Origin: Zygnema circumcarinatum
Lineage: Eukaryota; Streptophyta; Zygnematophyceae; Zygnematales; Zygnemataceae
Length of the DNA stretch: 60,250 bases
Direction of reading: 5' to 3'
Assembly (NCBI GenBank): GCA_037447605.1
Contig: CM074817.1
Location: 683,869-744,118 of the forward strand
In this document: positions 1 through 12,555 of the stretch, piece by piece
Numbering within the stretch: the stretch's first letter is position 1
Layout: every line of letters begins with the position of its first letter
Translations under genes and position numbers: made by a program
Notes under the pieces: model-generated
What the model was told of the DNA's origin: nothing
What the model saw: the letters and a program-made list of their open reading frames with translations, nothing else
Databases searched by the model: none

Positions 1-400
1 GGGGGGGGGGCATGCCCCCCATTTTTGACCGTCCGTGCCCGGGGCACGCCTCCAAAAATTTTCCCCATATATTTCGTGCCCCCCCGTGCCCCCTGTCACG
101 TGACGCTTACCTCGTACGACCAGGCCCGGGCCGGTGACGATTGGTGTTGAGTACTGTCCGTACTTTTCATATTTTCCCGTACATGTGTACCTTTATCCGT
201 ACGTTTAGTACATTAATCTGTACTTTCTGTACCTTCATCCGTACCGTTTTTAAAATAGTATATTCTTTTTTGGACCGATTTGAATTGCTCAATGCAGTCA
301 CGTCACGGGGCACGAAAAAGGGGCATGCCCCCCCCCAAGGGGGGGGGGGCACGTGCCCCTGGGCACGGGTCGGAGGGGGACCGTGCCCCCAACCCTAATC
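1..400. repeat. GC-rich low-complexity end with palindromes and a GTAC tandem repeat
   Basis: No gene is seen here. The 12-base palindrome GGGGCATGCCCC occurs at 7-18 and again at 320-331, set in G- and C-runs. Between them, 151-244 holds nine GTAC tetramers at 151, 160, 179, 187, 199, 208, 220, 229 and 241. From 187 onward the spacing alternates 9 and 12 bases, a 21-base tandem unit with two GTACs per unit. This could be the remnant of a small mobile element or a satellite. Function unknown. Confidence 0.6.
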
Positions 401-754
401 TCTGTGCTCGTACAATTCAGCTGCTTTTAGGTTAATTTTTTTTTGTTTTTGTTGTTTGAATTGTTCCCAATTTTCAGCATCATATCAGGAGCACTGCTAC
501 ACCCTTCCATCAGATAAAACATTATATTTCTTACAGCATAGGAGTTGTCAGAAGAGAGAGAGTGAGGAGGAGGAGGAAGACAGAGGAAGGAGGGCGAGGA
601 GGGAGGTGGAGAGGGAGAGAGTGAGGGAGGGAGGTGGGTAAAACGGTTACAGGGACAGAGAGAGACAGGGAGAGGGCTAGACCTAAAGATCGAGAGAGAA
701 AGGGGTGTAAGGAGGGAGGGAGAGTGAAGAGAGAGCAAGGCCGCGAGGGAAGCC

Positions 755-2111
755 ATGGGCTCTCTCTTGGGAGACCTTCCCTCCTACAACCCTCACAACT
801 TCAGTCAGCTTCGACCTTCCGACCGCCATCCCTCCTCGGTACCGCCACCTCCTCTTCCCAACCCCCGGCATTAGGGTCTCATGGGCCGTTAGAGTGCGTG
901 ATACACACAATTGGGTTTATGCATATGTTTGACGTGGGCCACCCGCGCCCTCGCCTATATGCAGATATAGTTTGTAGAGTCCCCTTTTCTGACAGTTTTC
1001 ACTCCCTGCACATGCTCATCTGCAAGGGTGGGCCTTCTTTCTGACGACTGAGTTTTGAAGCTTGATCTCCTGAAATTTTCGGCTTTAACGAAAGTTCTCT
1101 GATCGTTCTCTGATTCTCTCCCCTCCCTCAATCCCTCCCTCCCATGTGCAGCAAAGTCGCCTAGTGACGTATTACCCCACCGACAACTGCACTCTGCCGC
1201 CGCCAGACCAAGGTGGGTCCGTTTTCGTAACGCTTTCTGTGTCAGAAAAAAACAGCAGAAGGAGTTGTGACGAGTGAAGTTACCTTAGTCGACCTCATCC
1301 ATAACGCCGTCGAAATTTACTTTAAAAGCTCCAAAATCGAAGGAGTTCTAAAAAAATTGAACTCATGGACTGACTCAGTACTGGTCTTGGGGAAGCAAAT
1401 GTTAACCTGCAGTTTTATAACGGCACTTGAAACCTGAAAGTTCTGAGTGCCTCGTAGTTGTGAAGCAATGTAAAGCTCCACAAAGTTGGTAACCAGACTC
1501 AAAAGCCAGATCTAAACTCTCTTGGACCCGCATCCCTGATGTTCCTCCTCCTCACATACATTAGATTCATGGGAGCATTTTGGAGCAGTGATTACAACGG
1601 AGGCAACGAACATTTTGCTGCGCCGATTTTATGAAATGGCAGAACATAAGGTGAGAGCAGATGAGAGCATATCTCCCTTAAGTTTCCAACTTTAAGTCTG
1701 TAAAAACTAAACCTTTAACACGAACTAAACAATATACTGTTCATATTCCCTGAAAGCCTGCATTTCCTGAACCGTGAACCTCAATCAAATGCATTCCAAA
1801 CTTTAAAACTCCGATTCTCGGTTGTCTGCCAGCATCGCTCCAAGCGGCCTGCGGGCGACCATTTGAAGCAGCAAGAGCCCGGGGGGAAGCAACCTCGAGT
1901 GGCTCAACCGTAACAGAATCTGAAATTTTGCCAAAAACCTGAACGCAGGGACTAGCCGTGCGAGCAAAATAATTACAGCGATGAAAACGCGAATGTGAAC
2001 TTTTTTTTGAAACGATCAACAAAACTTTTTGTTCGTGAAACTGTATAGGATCTGTAGGAGGGCTTCGGTCTTTCAGAATCTCTGTCCAGGCAGCTGAAGA
2101 GGCGCTTTTAA
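755..2111 (+). CDS. DDA1: DDA1-like subunit of the COP10-DET1-DDB1 (CUL4) ubiquitin ligase
   Basis: Four exons, 755-838, 1152-1212, 1589-1650 and 2094-2111, join in frame to 74 residues. The product starts [20 protein letters not shown], continues with a TLPPPDQ motif and then [15 protein letters not shown]. These are the conserved blocks of DET1- and DDB1-associated protein 1, a small protein that binds DDB1 in CUL4 E3 ligases and helps select substrates in the nucleus. The splice sites are GT-AG with phases 0, 1 and 0. The last exon gives only LKRRF before the stop. Plant homologues carry a longer basic tail after this helix, so the short C-terminus is either real or a wrong last exon. The ATG is chosen by match to the family N-terminus. 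Identity is strong; the 3' end is less sure. Confidence 0.82.
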
Positions 2112-3534
2112 GCCGCTTTAGTGTTAGAAAGTTTCTTAAACGGATTCAGATTTTAGGGTTTGTTTGAGGTAGCTCGACGCAGTTGCGCCTTCGGGTGGAA
2201 CGTGGGATTAGGGCACTTAAAGAAGTTACAAAGGAATTACGTGTACAGAAATCCTTAATTTTTCTGTCTAACGGCAGTTCTATATAGTGTAGCGTTGTTA
2301 GTGAGTGGGCCAAACTGCAATTGCAGACGTTTGTACTGCGTTCACAGATTTACAGAAAATTGAGCTGAAATCGTCGCGTTTTTTTTCATCTCCATTCTGC
2401 CCCCCCCGCGTGGAGGCGTTAGAGGAGTTTCACAGGTGAAGGAGTTTTGCTCTCAGATTTGTGTGATTTAAAATTTCTCACCTTTTCACCTCCTCCCGCC
2501 CCTGATCTCTCCACCTCTCCCCCTCTCCCTATGTTTCTATGTGCCTCGCCTCTCACCCCCCCTCCCTCTCCTCCACATCCTCCACATTCTCTGCCACTAA
2601 CTCTCCCTCTCCACTCTCTTTACATTTGTCGCTCCTCTCTCCCCCTATCCTTCGCCTACTGCTTCCGCTTCCTTCCTTCCTCTCTCTTTCACACTCCCCC
2701 ACTTCCTCCCCCTCTCCCTTTCAATGTGCCTATCTCCTCTCCCTCCCTCTCCCTCCCCTCATCCTTTCTCCATCCTGCCTACAGCACAAAGCTTTAAGTA
2801 CAAATTTGTCATTTTCAGATTCTACCTTTTTTTTTCATCACATGAAAGCAATTGATAAAAAAGGCGCACATCTTTATGCGTGAAAGAATCCTCACGATAA
2901 TTTATGGTACACGGCGTTGTCCCACAGTTCTCTCACCTACCAAAAAGCTGCAATGTACCTCTCGGTTCCATATACCCCACTTATACCCCTTCTGGTCGAA
3001 TGAGTTTAATATCAATGTACCAATAAATCTCAATCTATAATACCTAACAAAATAAGGTATAAGTAGCCCTATAAATATCCTTACTGTACCTAATAAAAAA
3101 GAATCGAGCATTCGCAGAGCCCTACTTTTCCTGTGGCTGTGGAATCCTTGCCTGCATTTGGCTAACACGCTAAGATGCCGTGTGCTATCCGTCCATATCC
3201 CGGCAATCGCCGGAGCCTTTTATTCTGCCAACACGTCAATTCCTCCCTCAACCCTCTCCTCTAAAAAGGACGCTCTGTAAGCAGAAATGGGAGCAGTCCC
3301 CCTGTGACATTTGTCACGCGCTGCCAACGCGTGCCGCGTATGTCGAATGGTCTGCCATCCGAAACATCGCGCGATGTTGGGGATGGAAAATGCCAATTAT
3401 TGAAAGAGGCAGGATCTCAATCTAGATAATCGAAGAATGCAGAACAGTTCTCACCCTCGAGAACTGCTGCATGCGAGCGAGCGCGTATGTACATAGACAC
3501 ACTCGGGGAGCAAAAATAGGGTAGTTAATCCACG
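2112..3534. other. Convergent intergenic region with a pyrimidine-rich tract
   Basis: This lies between the 3' ends of the DDA1 and beta-helix genes. Positions 2470-2780 form a long CT-rich tract. The stretch around 2990-3110 is AT-rich. Open frames across the CT tract read as proline/serine/leucine runs and look like products of base composition. I see no gene. Confidence 0.6.
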
Positions 3535-6500
3535 TCAAGGCTTCTTGTAGGTCTTGAATTCGGACCAATAATAAGGCGCCGGGATATTGTAGAGAGGGGA
3601 ATAGGCCGAGTCGGACACATATTTAATCCCGACATTGCGCTTCGAACAAGAAATGAAGTTGGGGTTAATTTTGTATACGGGCGAAGTCTTGTCGTCAATT
3701 CCGTAGTCGCCAGTTTTGTAGTTGTTGAACTTGAAGTTTTTCATCGCCAGTCTGTTGGACTGGAAGTAGTTGAAGCCCTTTGCCACCGGGGTGTAGTGGC
3801 AGTTCTGAACCGCTGCTTGAAATGTGGTTTTCTGAACGAACAGGGTCAAATTGTTGCCTGTCGGCAGGCCACTGCACATCCCCGTCACGGCGGCCGGGGC
3901 GGACCCGGGGGGGTTGCAGGACTGCCCGCGGTAGGTGGCCTGACTGCAGAAGTCGTTGAATGCGGGGAATGTCTGCAGGGGAGGGGAGGGAGCAGAGGCC
4001 GTCAGAGCTTGCAGGGAGGGAGGGAAGCACGACGTGACGCGTGCCTTATTCTGACAGCGGACCATCAGAATTGATGCGTTTGAATATGGGCGCGACTGGT
4101 TAGAGACAAGGAGATTCCTTGAGGGAGAGATTGCGAGGACAGAGAGAGAAATGACTAATGTGAGGGTTTATTATCGATGCGCCCTCCCTTCCAAGCAACT
4201 GGTTGCGGGGGGCTGAGAGAGGAGGGAGCTGCACCTTGCGGATGAGCGGCGTGTCGAAGCTGGTGGTGCGCACGTTGTCCCAGTACGTGCCCGGGTCCTT
4301 GAGGCAGTTGTTCTTGTCGTAGTTCTGGCAGCTCACGTACGCTGTCTGCCACATGGGCCGGATCAGAATGATGTCCTTGAACATGTTCCTGCGCGCTCCC
4401 CACATCAATATTAGCATTGCGTCCCTCTCCCTCTCTCGCTTTCTCCCTCTTATTTCTACCTCTCTCGTTTTCCCGCTCCTCCCCATCCCTCCCTCCCTCC
4501 AACTCTCCCTCCCTCCCTCCCTCCCTCCCTCGGCGGCACTCACTCCTTCCCGGTGTTGATCTTGATCCCGTCGTCGTTGCTGACGCACACGCCCCCGTTG
4601 ACGGTGACGCCCGACGACGCGTAGTCGAGGTAGTAGCAGTGCCCCGGGCCCTGCACGTAGTTGCAGGTCGCCGTGTTGCCTGCCACGTGGCCCAATCGCA
4701 CATCAGCATTCCTCATGCCATGCCATGAGTCCCACCTCCCACCCCTACCCCATGCACCATACCCCATGCCCCATGCCCCATGGGGCCCATGCGCATCCAT
4801 GTTCAACACGGCGCGGCCCTAGGCCCTAGGCCGTAGGCTCTCACCTGGCCCCCACCAGTGCAGGTTGAAGTAGATCCCGGCGGAGTCCGAGGTGTACCCG
4901 CGGCCCGTGATTTTGTTTTTGTTGAACACGAGGTTGTACTCGATGCGGTTCAACATGCAGTCGCCAGCCGTGTGGACTCCGAATCCACACGAGATCCCGA
5001 ACAGCGTGAAGTCGTGCACGTAATTGTTCGCGACCACGTTCCCCACCGCGCCGTAGTACATGTTGATCCCCACGTCCGACCCTGTACGGACATGCCCGTT
5101 CGTACATAAAATCTCGTTAGATTCTGATCTGAAGATCTGATAGGGACCCTAAATGCCGAGATCCACGACAAGATCAAGACCCGCAAAGGACAAGATCTTC
5201 CGGAGTCGGAGATTCCCGTCGCGCGTTTTGAATGCGCGAGAAACGCGTGGCGGCGGACGTTGGCGCAACGCAACCGTGGCCGGCGTGGGCTAATTCCCGC
5301 ACGCCACGTGGCGGGCAGCCATGTGCAGGCCACCGCTTGCTTTCATGGCGGGCGGGGCCACTTGGAGCGCGTGCGAGCGGGGAGGGACCAGGGACGGGCG
5401 GGGCGGGTCCCTCCCTCTCACATTTTGAAAAGCTGTCAGCCCCTGATCGATCGCCTTCGAAGGTCGAATTGCAAAAATACACAAACTCGAATTCGGTTTT
5501 TTTTACCCAATTCATTGGTCAGCCCCCCCAACACTAAACTCCTGGATCCGCCTCTGCTTCGGGGCAGCCTTTTTGGGAGCCCAAGTAAGCAGGTATGGAC
5601 GTCAGGTGGCGTCGCACCAAGGGTGAAAATTGAGTGGCGTGACGGGAGGGAGGGAGGGAGGGAGGGAGGGGCCCACCAGAGATGTCACAGTTGGAGATGA
5701 TGTTGTTGGCCTTGACGAGCTTGGTGCCCATGCCCGAGTACGAGATGGTGACCGCCCCCGGGTTCACGTTCCGGCTCCCCACGGCCACCACCGCGAGGTG
5801 GTCCAGCCGGCAGCTGCCCGCGTTGATCAGCTCGATCCGCCCGCGGATGCGCGACTGCGCCCCAAGGCCACGCTCTCGCCACTCAGTCTCAGACTCAAAC
5901 TCAACAACAGCCTTAACCGCACGAACACCCTCGCCTTTCCGATGCTCGACGGCGCATACAATGACTGTATAGATGTACAAACGCAGATGAAGCTTTGTAA
6001 GCCTGTGCTCACCCTGACCACCTGCACGCCGTACGACCAGCTGAGCGTGACCGCCGCGCACATGCTCTCCCTCTGCGCCTGCGGGTACCCTCGGCACGCG
6101 CCCGCGCCCGCGCTCAGAGGCGTCGCCACGTGGACCGCCTTCCACACGATGTTGCTCGCGCGCAGGAACACGACCGCGGCCTTGTCGTTTAGCGGGTACG
6201 TGAGGGTGGCCGGGCCGCCCCCCTTGGCGAGCTGGCCGATGATCCACGTGCAGGAGAACTCCTCCGTCAGCCAGAGCGTGTCGTTTAGCGTGATGTCGGC
6301 CATGACGAACATGGTGACGTGCTGGCTGGCGGGGATGGTCCGCCGCTTCTGGAAGTCGGCCTGCTGGTACACGCGGAGGACGATGCGGGCGCCGGAGCAC
6401 GGGCCGGGGCCTGCTGCGAACACGAGAGGAAAAATTGGGGTTACGTTGAGAATATGGGTAGGGAAATGCACTTGCAAGGGAATTACTGGAAAGGATAAGA

Positions 6501-7303
6501 GTTTGCTTTTTAAATAGTTTCAAAAAATGGGACGAGTAAGTTTTAATGCAGCAGATAAGGAAGGGAGTGCTTCGCCATACTTGATGCTGCTTTTGATACG
6601 GCCCCGGCTGCTGCAACATCTGCAACCGCCATGTCCATGGAAGCCTCCGTGAGCGCTGCTGATTCTGGATACATAGAAACACACTCCTCAGTAATGGGGA
6701 CTGCCGAATGCTGCTAAACCGAGAGGGCGGGACAGTGAGAGGGGAATCGTGAGAGAGAGGGGGGAGGTGGGGGCCAATGAGGAGGAATATGAACTGAGAA
6801 AAAGGGGAAAAGGCTACGGAATCTGAGCGCGTGACATTCGAGGGAGGAGGCAGGAATTGGCAGGAGCGGGAAAAGGAGGTAATGACATGGCGTGGAAGGG
6901 GAGGAGGGAGGGAGGATAGAGGGGGGACAGAGTGCAAGAACGAGATGGAGAGCTAGGGAGTGAGAGACGAAGAGAGGGAGAAGCAGGAGAGGTAGTGGGA
7001 GAGAGGGTCACCACCTTCGCTATGGTGTCCAACCCCTTGAGGATGATGCCCTGCGCCTGGCGGGTGGTGGCCAGAGCCTGCAAATAAATCCAAAGTACGA
7101 CGGAAAATAAAATTGAGTTAAATCAAAGAAATTAGTGTATGAGAAGCCGTTAAATCAACATTGAACAGACTTGCCAATTTTTTTATATGCTTTATACAGA
7201 TACATTCAAAAGTTTTTTTCTTCTTACCTTCAATTTCTGCTGCTGCAAGGAGAAAAACAAGAGAGCTGAGAACGAGTGCAGCCTGCATTGGCAAAAAGTG
7301 CAC
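3535..7303 (-). CDS. Secreted right-handed parallel beta-helix protein
   Basis: Nine exons in coding order: 7303-7228, 7077-7015, 6700-6581, 6413-6013, 5854-5677, 5081-4845, 4679-4544, 4388-4235 and 3972-3535. All phases agree and the total is 1803 bases, giving 600 residues. The N-terminus is a signal peptide (MHFLPMQAALVLSSLVFLLA), so the protein is probably secreted or sent to the wall. A short Gly/His/Pro linker follows. The body is Asn/Gly/Val-rich repeats such as NVVANNYVHDFTLFGISCGF and GGVCVSNDDGIKINTG, typical of right-handed parallel beta-helix folds (Beta_helix/NosD type, as in polysaccharide lyases and pectin enzymes). Many cysteines suggest disulfides. I see no motif that fixes the substrate, so a role in carbohydrate modification is an inference. 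M6 at 7288 is an alternative start. It converges with DDA1 and diverges from the DUF3067 gene. Confidence 0.78.
5424..5515 (+). repeat. Dispersed repeat, copy A
   Basis: This lies in the fifth intron of the beta-helix gene. Together with 18612-18701 it shares an ordered series of blocks: TTGAAAAGCTGT, CTGATC, GAAGGT, TTGCAAAAATACAC, a CTCGAA/AATTCGG block and CATT(A/G)G. The blocks are separated by substitutions and small gaps. Two copies 13 kb apart in non-coding DNA look like a degraded interspersed element. No coding capacity or terminal repeats are obvious. Confidence 0.55.
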
Positions 7304-10132
7304 ACGGAAATGAGGACCTCAGATTTGATTCAGAAAAAAAAAATGCAAGAATACATAGATGATCGATCCTGCCTCTCGCTCTCTCTCCCTCTCCAGCCTC
7401 TGTCGCTTTCTGTCTCCATTTTCCCCAGTCCAACCCTCGCTCCGTCCCACACCTTCTCCCTCCCGCCCCTCCTCAACTCCTTCAAATCCTCTCCCCTCCC
7501 ACCCACTACTTCTCTCCCGCTCTCGTTTGCGCGGCCCGTCTGAAAAATGCTTGTCCTTCCACCTTAGAAAAAACAATCTCTCTCTCCCTATCTCATCTGG
7601 ATCAGTTCCCAACCCCCCCACCCGCCCTCCGCTCATAGTCCTCGCCTCCCTCGCTCCATCCGCTACTGCCTCCCCGTTGCATTGCAACTCAGTCTAACCC
7701 TCACCTGCATTGTCACCATTCTCGCCAGAGAACAGAGGGAGAGAGAGAGACAGAGAGAAAGAGAGAGAGAGGGGGAGAGGCGAAAGAGAGAGAGAGTGAA
7801 TGTGCTATGGAGTGGGAGGGGATTGACCGTGCGAGCGAGCACGGCCCCTGCGCCTTTTGACTGCGGCGCCGAAGCCATCCGCGCGCGCAACGTGGCCGTA
7901 CAAACGAACTTCATTTCGAGGGCAGCGCCGACCCGCGTCCCGGGCAGATTAAACATTTTGTTCCTGCCCGCTGACACGGCGCGGCTGTGGAAGCTGCCGA
8001 CAAGCCGTCCATTTCGACAATTTCGGGAAAACGTTTTAATGTTTCAGTTCTGCCCGTTTACGTGGGCAAGTAAGAAAACTTTCGAGCGGCCGCGCACCGA
8101 GTCAGCCCTCGCGCCATTATTGACCGTGTCCGGGTAGATCCCGGCGGCGCGGCGGCGCGTGCCAGCTCATCATCAACCACCACGTGGCGCAGCCTGAGCA
8201 CGAGTTCAACGCAGCGGATGCGCCAAAAGTGGTCGGTGCCCGCTTTCAGTTTCCCGTTTGTCAGCAAGCGGGGGCGAGGGCGCGCCCGAATAGCGGGCGG
8301 TTTGTTGTTTGCGGGCGCGCGCTTAAACGCGTTTTGGCTCGGAGCGCTCGTGAGCGCCGCCCCACTTGAAGGACAGGCTGGGGGAGGGTCCAGATTCTGC
8401 GATGCACTCGCGCGTGTTAGATCGGACGGTTGGCGATGCGCAGACCCACAAATTGATTTGTGTGCGTCCAAATTCGCATCGACTCTCGGGAAATTCAAAG
8501 GGCGGTCAAATATCCGGAGGTCAAATCTTCTGGTTTCTGCCCGTGCTGCCCTGAAACGTTTGGTAGCGTCCCAAATGGACTCCCATTCGAACGTGGCACG
8601 GCTTTTTCTGACGGTTTCCGCAAATTTCCACGCGCTGTCCTTCGCTGTAGCGCGGGCACCTGACGGCGGGCAACAGTGAAAAAATGTCGCATGAGACCGC
8701 GCCTCCTTGATGGGGACAAGACAAAACGTTTGGAGCTGCCCGTCGCGGCATTTAACTTCAAATTAATTCCTACAATCAAGATCCCAGAAACGACAAGTGG
8801 AACGAGACACACCCGGGGGAGTTAGCAACCGAGGCGGGTCAGCCTGCCGCTGCTGAATGCCCGTCCGCTGCCTTGATTGGGCCGCAGCAGATCCGACCAG
8901 CCTGGCCCACACGATCCGATCACACTATTTGTCCACTTTCGCCTTCACCGATAGCAGATGCGCGCTGCCATTGGGCCACAAGGTAAGGACTTCACTGCCC
9001 TTGTCGATAGCTAGCAGGTCTGCTAGGTCCCGCCACGTGTGCAGTGCCAGCTGGAGAGGCGTGAGGTTCACGCGTTCGTACAATGTGAGTGGAGCTCTAC
9101 GAGCGCCGTCGAGCAATGAAATGTCACCAGTTGGCCTTGCTGACGTCGACTGAGAGTTCGTACATCCACCGTATGAAATGCCAGCTGCCGATCCCGGCGG
9201 CCTCCCTTGTCGTGAAGCGGCCGACGGGCAGCAACGACCGCCAGCGACTCGGTGTGCGGCAGCGAATCGTTGAAAGCGATCGTCCGTCCGTACGGAAATA
9301 TTTCTTCACGGAAGGGCGGACTCTTGTTGAGCGCGAGGGCGAGAGCCGTGGGAACAGCGAGCCCATGGACATGCGCACATGGCGCGTGGCTGGCGGTGGC
9401 GCCACAGCCATCCGCGAGGACAATGTTCGTGTTGCTATGCATCATGGGCACTGTGTGCTTCTTCAAAACGCAATCTTATTTGTTGGAAACAATCACCGTT
9501 CACATACGTGTAAGAAATTGTTCTTGACACTATCTGTATTCATACTTTGCCTGTGACAGCACGCCAATGCACGACATTGTTGCGCATTGTTGCATTGCAG
9601 CCGTGCACTCATGGACGACCACAACAACAGCAATGCGCCGGCGAGCCCGCATGGTGCGCCGCCGGCCTGCAGCATACGACAAACGCGACCGCCCGGACGA
9701 GCACCTGGCTTTCATTGTGTACAGTCCCTGTACGAACACTCACCTGACGTCATGTGTGACAGCTGGCCGCACGTAACTGGCCAACTACGCTCTGTGGTTT
9801 GTTACAGGAAGACTCCATGTGTCGGCCGTGCAACTGCGCAAGCGTCGATCTGCACGCGTACGCTCAACTACGCCGCATAGAACGCCTGCGCGCCTCGCGA
9901 CCCATCCAGCGGTCCGTATGGAGATGTTACGGCTTCTACTCCGATACGATACGGCCACGCGGCGAGCAGTGGGCCCGCCACGTGGTGGTCTGCGCCGCGC
10001 ATGTCCGGCGGCCGTACGGCCCTACAGCGCGGCGACGTGGCAGACCCTCATTCGCCGCACGCGCATCGCTCCCCACCCCCCCCATCACTCTCCCTCTGTC
10101 CCCTACATCTCTCTCTCTCGCGCTGAGGCTCC
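7304..10132. other. Long divergent spacer between the beta-helix and DUF3067 genes, no confident gene
   Basis: The left part, 7370-7640, is CT-rich, followed by a GA tract at 7730-7800. The 7800-10060 part is GC-rich and contains overlapping open frames on both strands. I recognise none of them, and they are not bounded by convincing splice sites. Minus-strand frames at 9466-9068 and 9116-8925 look the most protein-like, but they overlap in different phases. This could be a promoter-rich spacer, a decayed gene or an unrecognised fast-evolving gene. Confidence 0.4.
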
Positions 10133-12555
10133 ATGGCCGCAGCCGTGGCCTCCTGTCCTGCACACGCTGCCATCCCCTTCGCCCGCCCCGCAGTACCTCT
10201 CACCGAGGAGTCCATGGCGGCCCCTCCTCTTTATTTTGGAAGGGCTTTCGTGCGAAGGGAAGGGAAGCCATGGCTGGCCTTTGCGGCACCGTCTCCGTTC
10301 GCGAGGAAGGTGGCGGCGGGAGGGACCCCGAGGGCCGCCCTGGATGCGGGAGGAACTGCGGAGGACGGAGGAGAGGGAGAGGGAGCGGAAGGAGAGGATG
10401 TGAGAGACACTTCCAAATCCTACCTCCTTCGATTCACATCAACTCGTAGGTCAGAGGCGATTTTTGTTGGAGGGCTGCAATTTTTGTGACGGTTTAATTC
10501 TGGAGGTGAATATCAGTGGGATTAGGGTTAATTTAAGAATCTGGGCTAGGGTCAGGCTTAGACTCAGGCTTAGGACCTAAATGAGGGTGATAATTGGGGT
10601 TTAAATTGAGGACGCAGTTGAATTAAGATTAACTTTAGGGCTAGATTTGAAGCTTAAGTTACAGTTATTAAATTAGACCGGCGATTGGGGGTAGGATTAG
10701 ATTTAAGGTCCACTTAAAGCCATCATCTTAGTCATGCATCTGTGTAGCTTTGGGTTTAAGGGCCGGGTGAAGGGCAGGTCTGCACAGACCCCCCCCCTCT
10801 TTCCTCTCCCTCTCACTCTTACTCGTCTTACAACCCCTCGTTAGCATAGAAATTATCAATGCCCTAAAAAGGTGAACATTTCCATTTCGAATCTGCTTTT
10901 GGAGGCTGTGCCGTCAAGTAATGGTAAAGGAATGAAAATGCAAACATGAGAAATGAGTGTTGGCAATGTGGGTTCGACGCGATGCATGCATTGCCTCTTC
11001 AGCTGGAAGGGCAACTCTATAGTTCGTGTTAAGCACAGTCATTTTTTTTGGCTAGGGTTAGCGTTAGCGTTCGCGTTAGCCTTAGGGTTAGGGTGAGGAT
11101 TGGTCAGGGAGGTTGGTTAGGGTTCGACTTAGGGTTGGGATTAGGGTTAGGGTAAGGGCACGAGTTCAAACCTTGCGATACAAGCTGTTAAAGCAGCGAC
11201 GGCAATCTAAAAACTTTTTTTCTGAAGCTGAGATATGTTTGATTCTCGGCAGGGAAGTGGAAACTTCCTTTGCCTCTTCCCTTTTCAGTTTATCCGTGAG
11301 ATGTACGGCGATGGACATTATTCCTTGTGTTTTGAACTTCTCTCATCTTATACCTCTCCCTCTCTCTCTCCCTCTTCCCAATCTCCTCTCCCTCCTTCCA
11401 CTCCTTCATCCCATCCTGCAACACTGACTTTTTTTTGGTCCTTTTTGTTTTTTTGGGAATTGTGGTTGGAAATTCGAAGAAATCTGCCTCGGAGGCATTC
11501 AGGTCGCGCATGGAACGGCTCGTGAGCAACGGCGATGAGTCGTTTCGGGGCATAGACTTGGCAACCCTAATTCGAAATAAGTACGGAAAATCGTACGATG
11601 TGCAGCTCATAAAGAAGGTGCGTGAAGCGCCGCCTGACACGGACATTATTTTCAATTCTTAAAATTTGGATGCTGACCCTCAGCCCGCACGTTCATTGAA
11701 ACTTTTGAGCTTCTGAAATATCTCCGTTCATTTCTAGCGCCCTGTAACCCCTTTCTCAGTGCTGTCAGAAACTTTTTTTTTGAAAGTGGAAAAGTTTGAG
11801 GTGTCTGAAGCACGTGTATTCTGAGTGGTACGAGAACAATTCCAGCTGCCGTCTGCATTTAACTTCATCTTTTCTTGCTTCTCAATGACATTGAACCGGT
11901 ATTGACCCATTCTTGCGATTTTTGCTTTCAGGAGTTCATGGGAAGGCAACTGCTAGCAATGAACGTAATGTGGAAATACCGCGAGCAGGTAAAGTTTTCT
12001 CGGGACAAAAAGGAAACGTTGCCATTTTTATGCTTCAGATCTGTTTCAGCACTGCAGAAAGCGGGTCCGCAAATTGTTTTAGAAGTGTCTGTAGAGTCGC
12101 TGCCCTGTTTTAGCGTTCGGGGAGAGAGATCTTTTGCGTGCAGAAATCGTTTCCTCTGACGGAGGAGGAGTACATATATCACCTCGACTCCGTCGCCGAC
12201 AATTTGCGTTGTTGGGGAGCCGTTTCAACGGTACGGAGCGTTCTGGAGAAGACCAAAGAAAGGCCGCGAATCGGGAAGGTCGGTTCACCCTCCCAACCTC
12301 CTTTTCTCCATTTTTCTTTTAAGTTCTCGACTAAGCAGTCTGCTATTTTCTAAGTCTAAAGATCTAATGTTTTCAATGTTTTTGTGAGGCAATATTTAAA
12401 TTGGAGATCAAGTGAGTGTAGTATCAGAAAGCTGCTCTTACTTGCGGCGAAGTGAAGTCTGTGTGTGCCTGCGCTGTGTGGCGATGCAGGCGGTGTCGAT
12501 TTTCATCGATGTCGATGACACGGGAGGGCGGGCCAATGAATGGATCAATAGGTGA
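10133..12555 (+). CDS. Plastid-targeted DUF3067 family protein
   Basis: Five exons, 10133-10399, 11480-11617, 11932-11988, 12144-12278 and 12490-12555, all phase 0, give 220 residues. Exon 1 is Ala/Pro/Arg-rich with few acidic residues at its start, like a chloroplast transit peptide, and ends in an acidic Gly/Glu stretch. Exons 2-5 are the DUF3067 domain, recognised by IRNKYGKSYDVQLIKK, VMWKYREQ, PLTEEEYIYHLDSVADNL, TKERPRIGKAVSI and the C-terminal NEWI. DUF3067 is found in cyanobacteria and in plastids of green organisms. Its biochemical role is not established to my knowledge. The 1.1-kb first intron contains telomere-like sequence. The first exon and its GT donor after codon 89 are less sure than the domain exons. 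Confidence 0.8.
11045..11160 (+). repeat. Degenerate interstitial telomere-like repeats in intron 1
   Basis: The stretch is built of GTTAGC, GTTAGGGTT and TTAGGGTTAGGG-like units, repeated and partly mutated. It lies inside the first intron of the DUF3067 gene. The units resemble TTAGGG/TTTAGGG telomere repeats but are imperfect and short. Confidence 0.55.

Noticed and set aside
5534-6937. A single 467-residue minus-strand open frame
   Set aside because: Parts of it read the true beta-helix exons in the wrong frame, and it ignores clear splice sites. The nine-exon model has consistent phases and family-like sequence.
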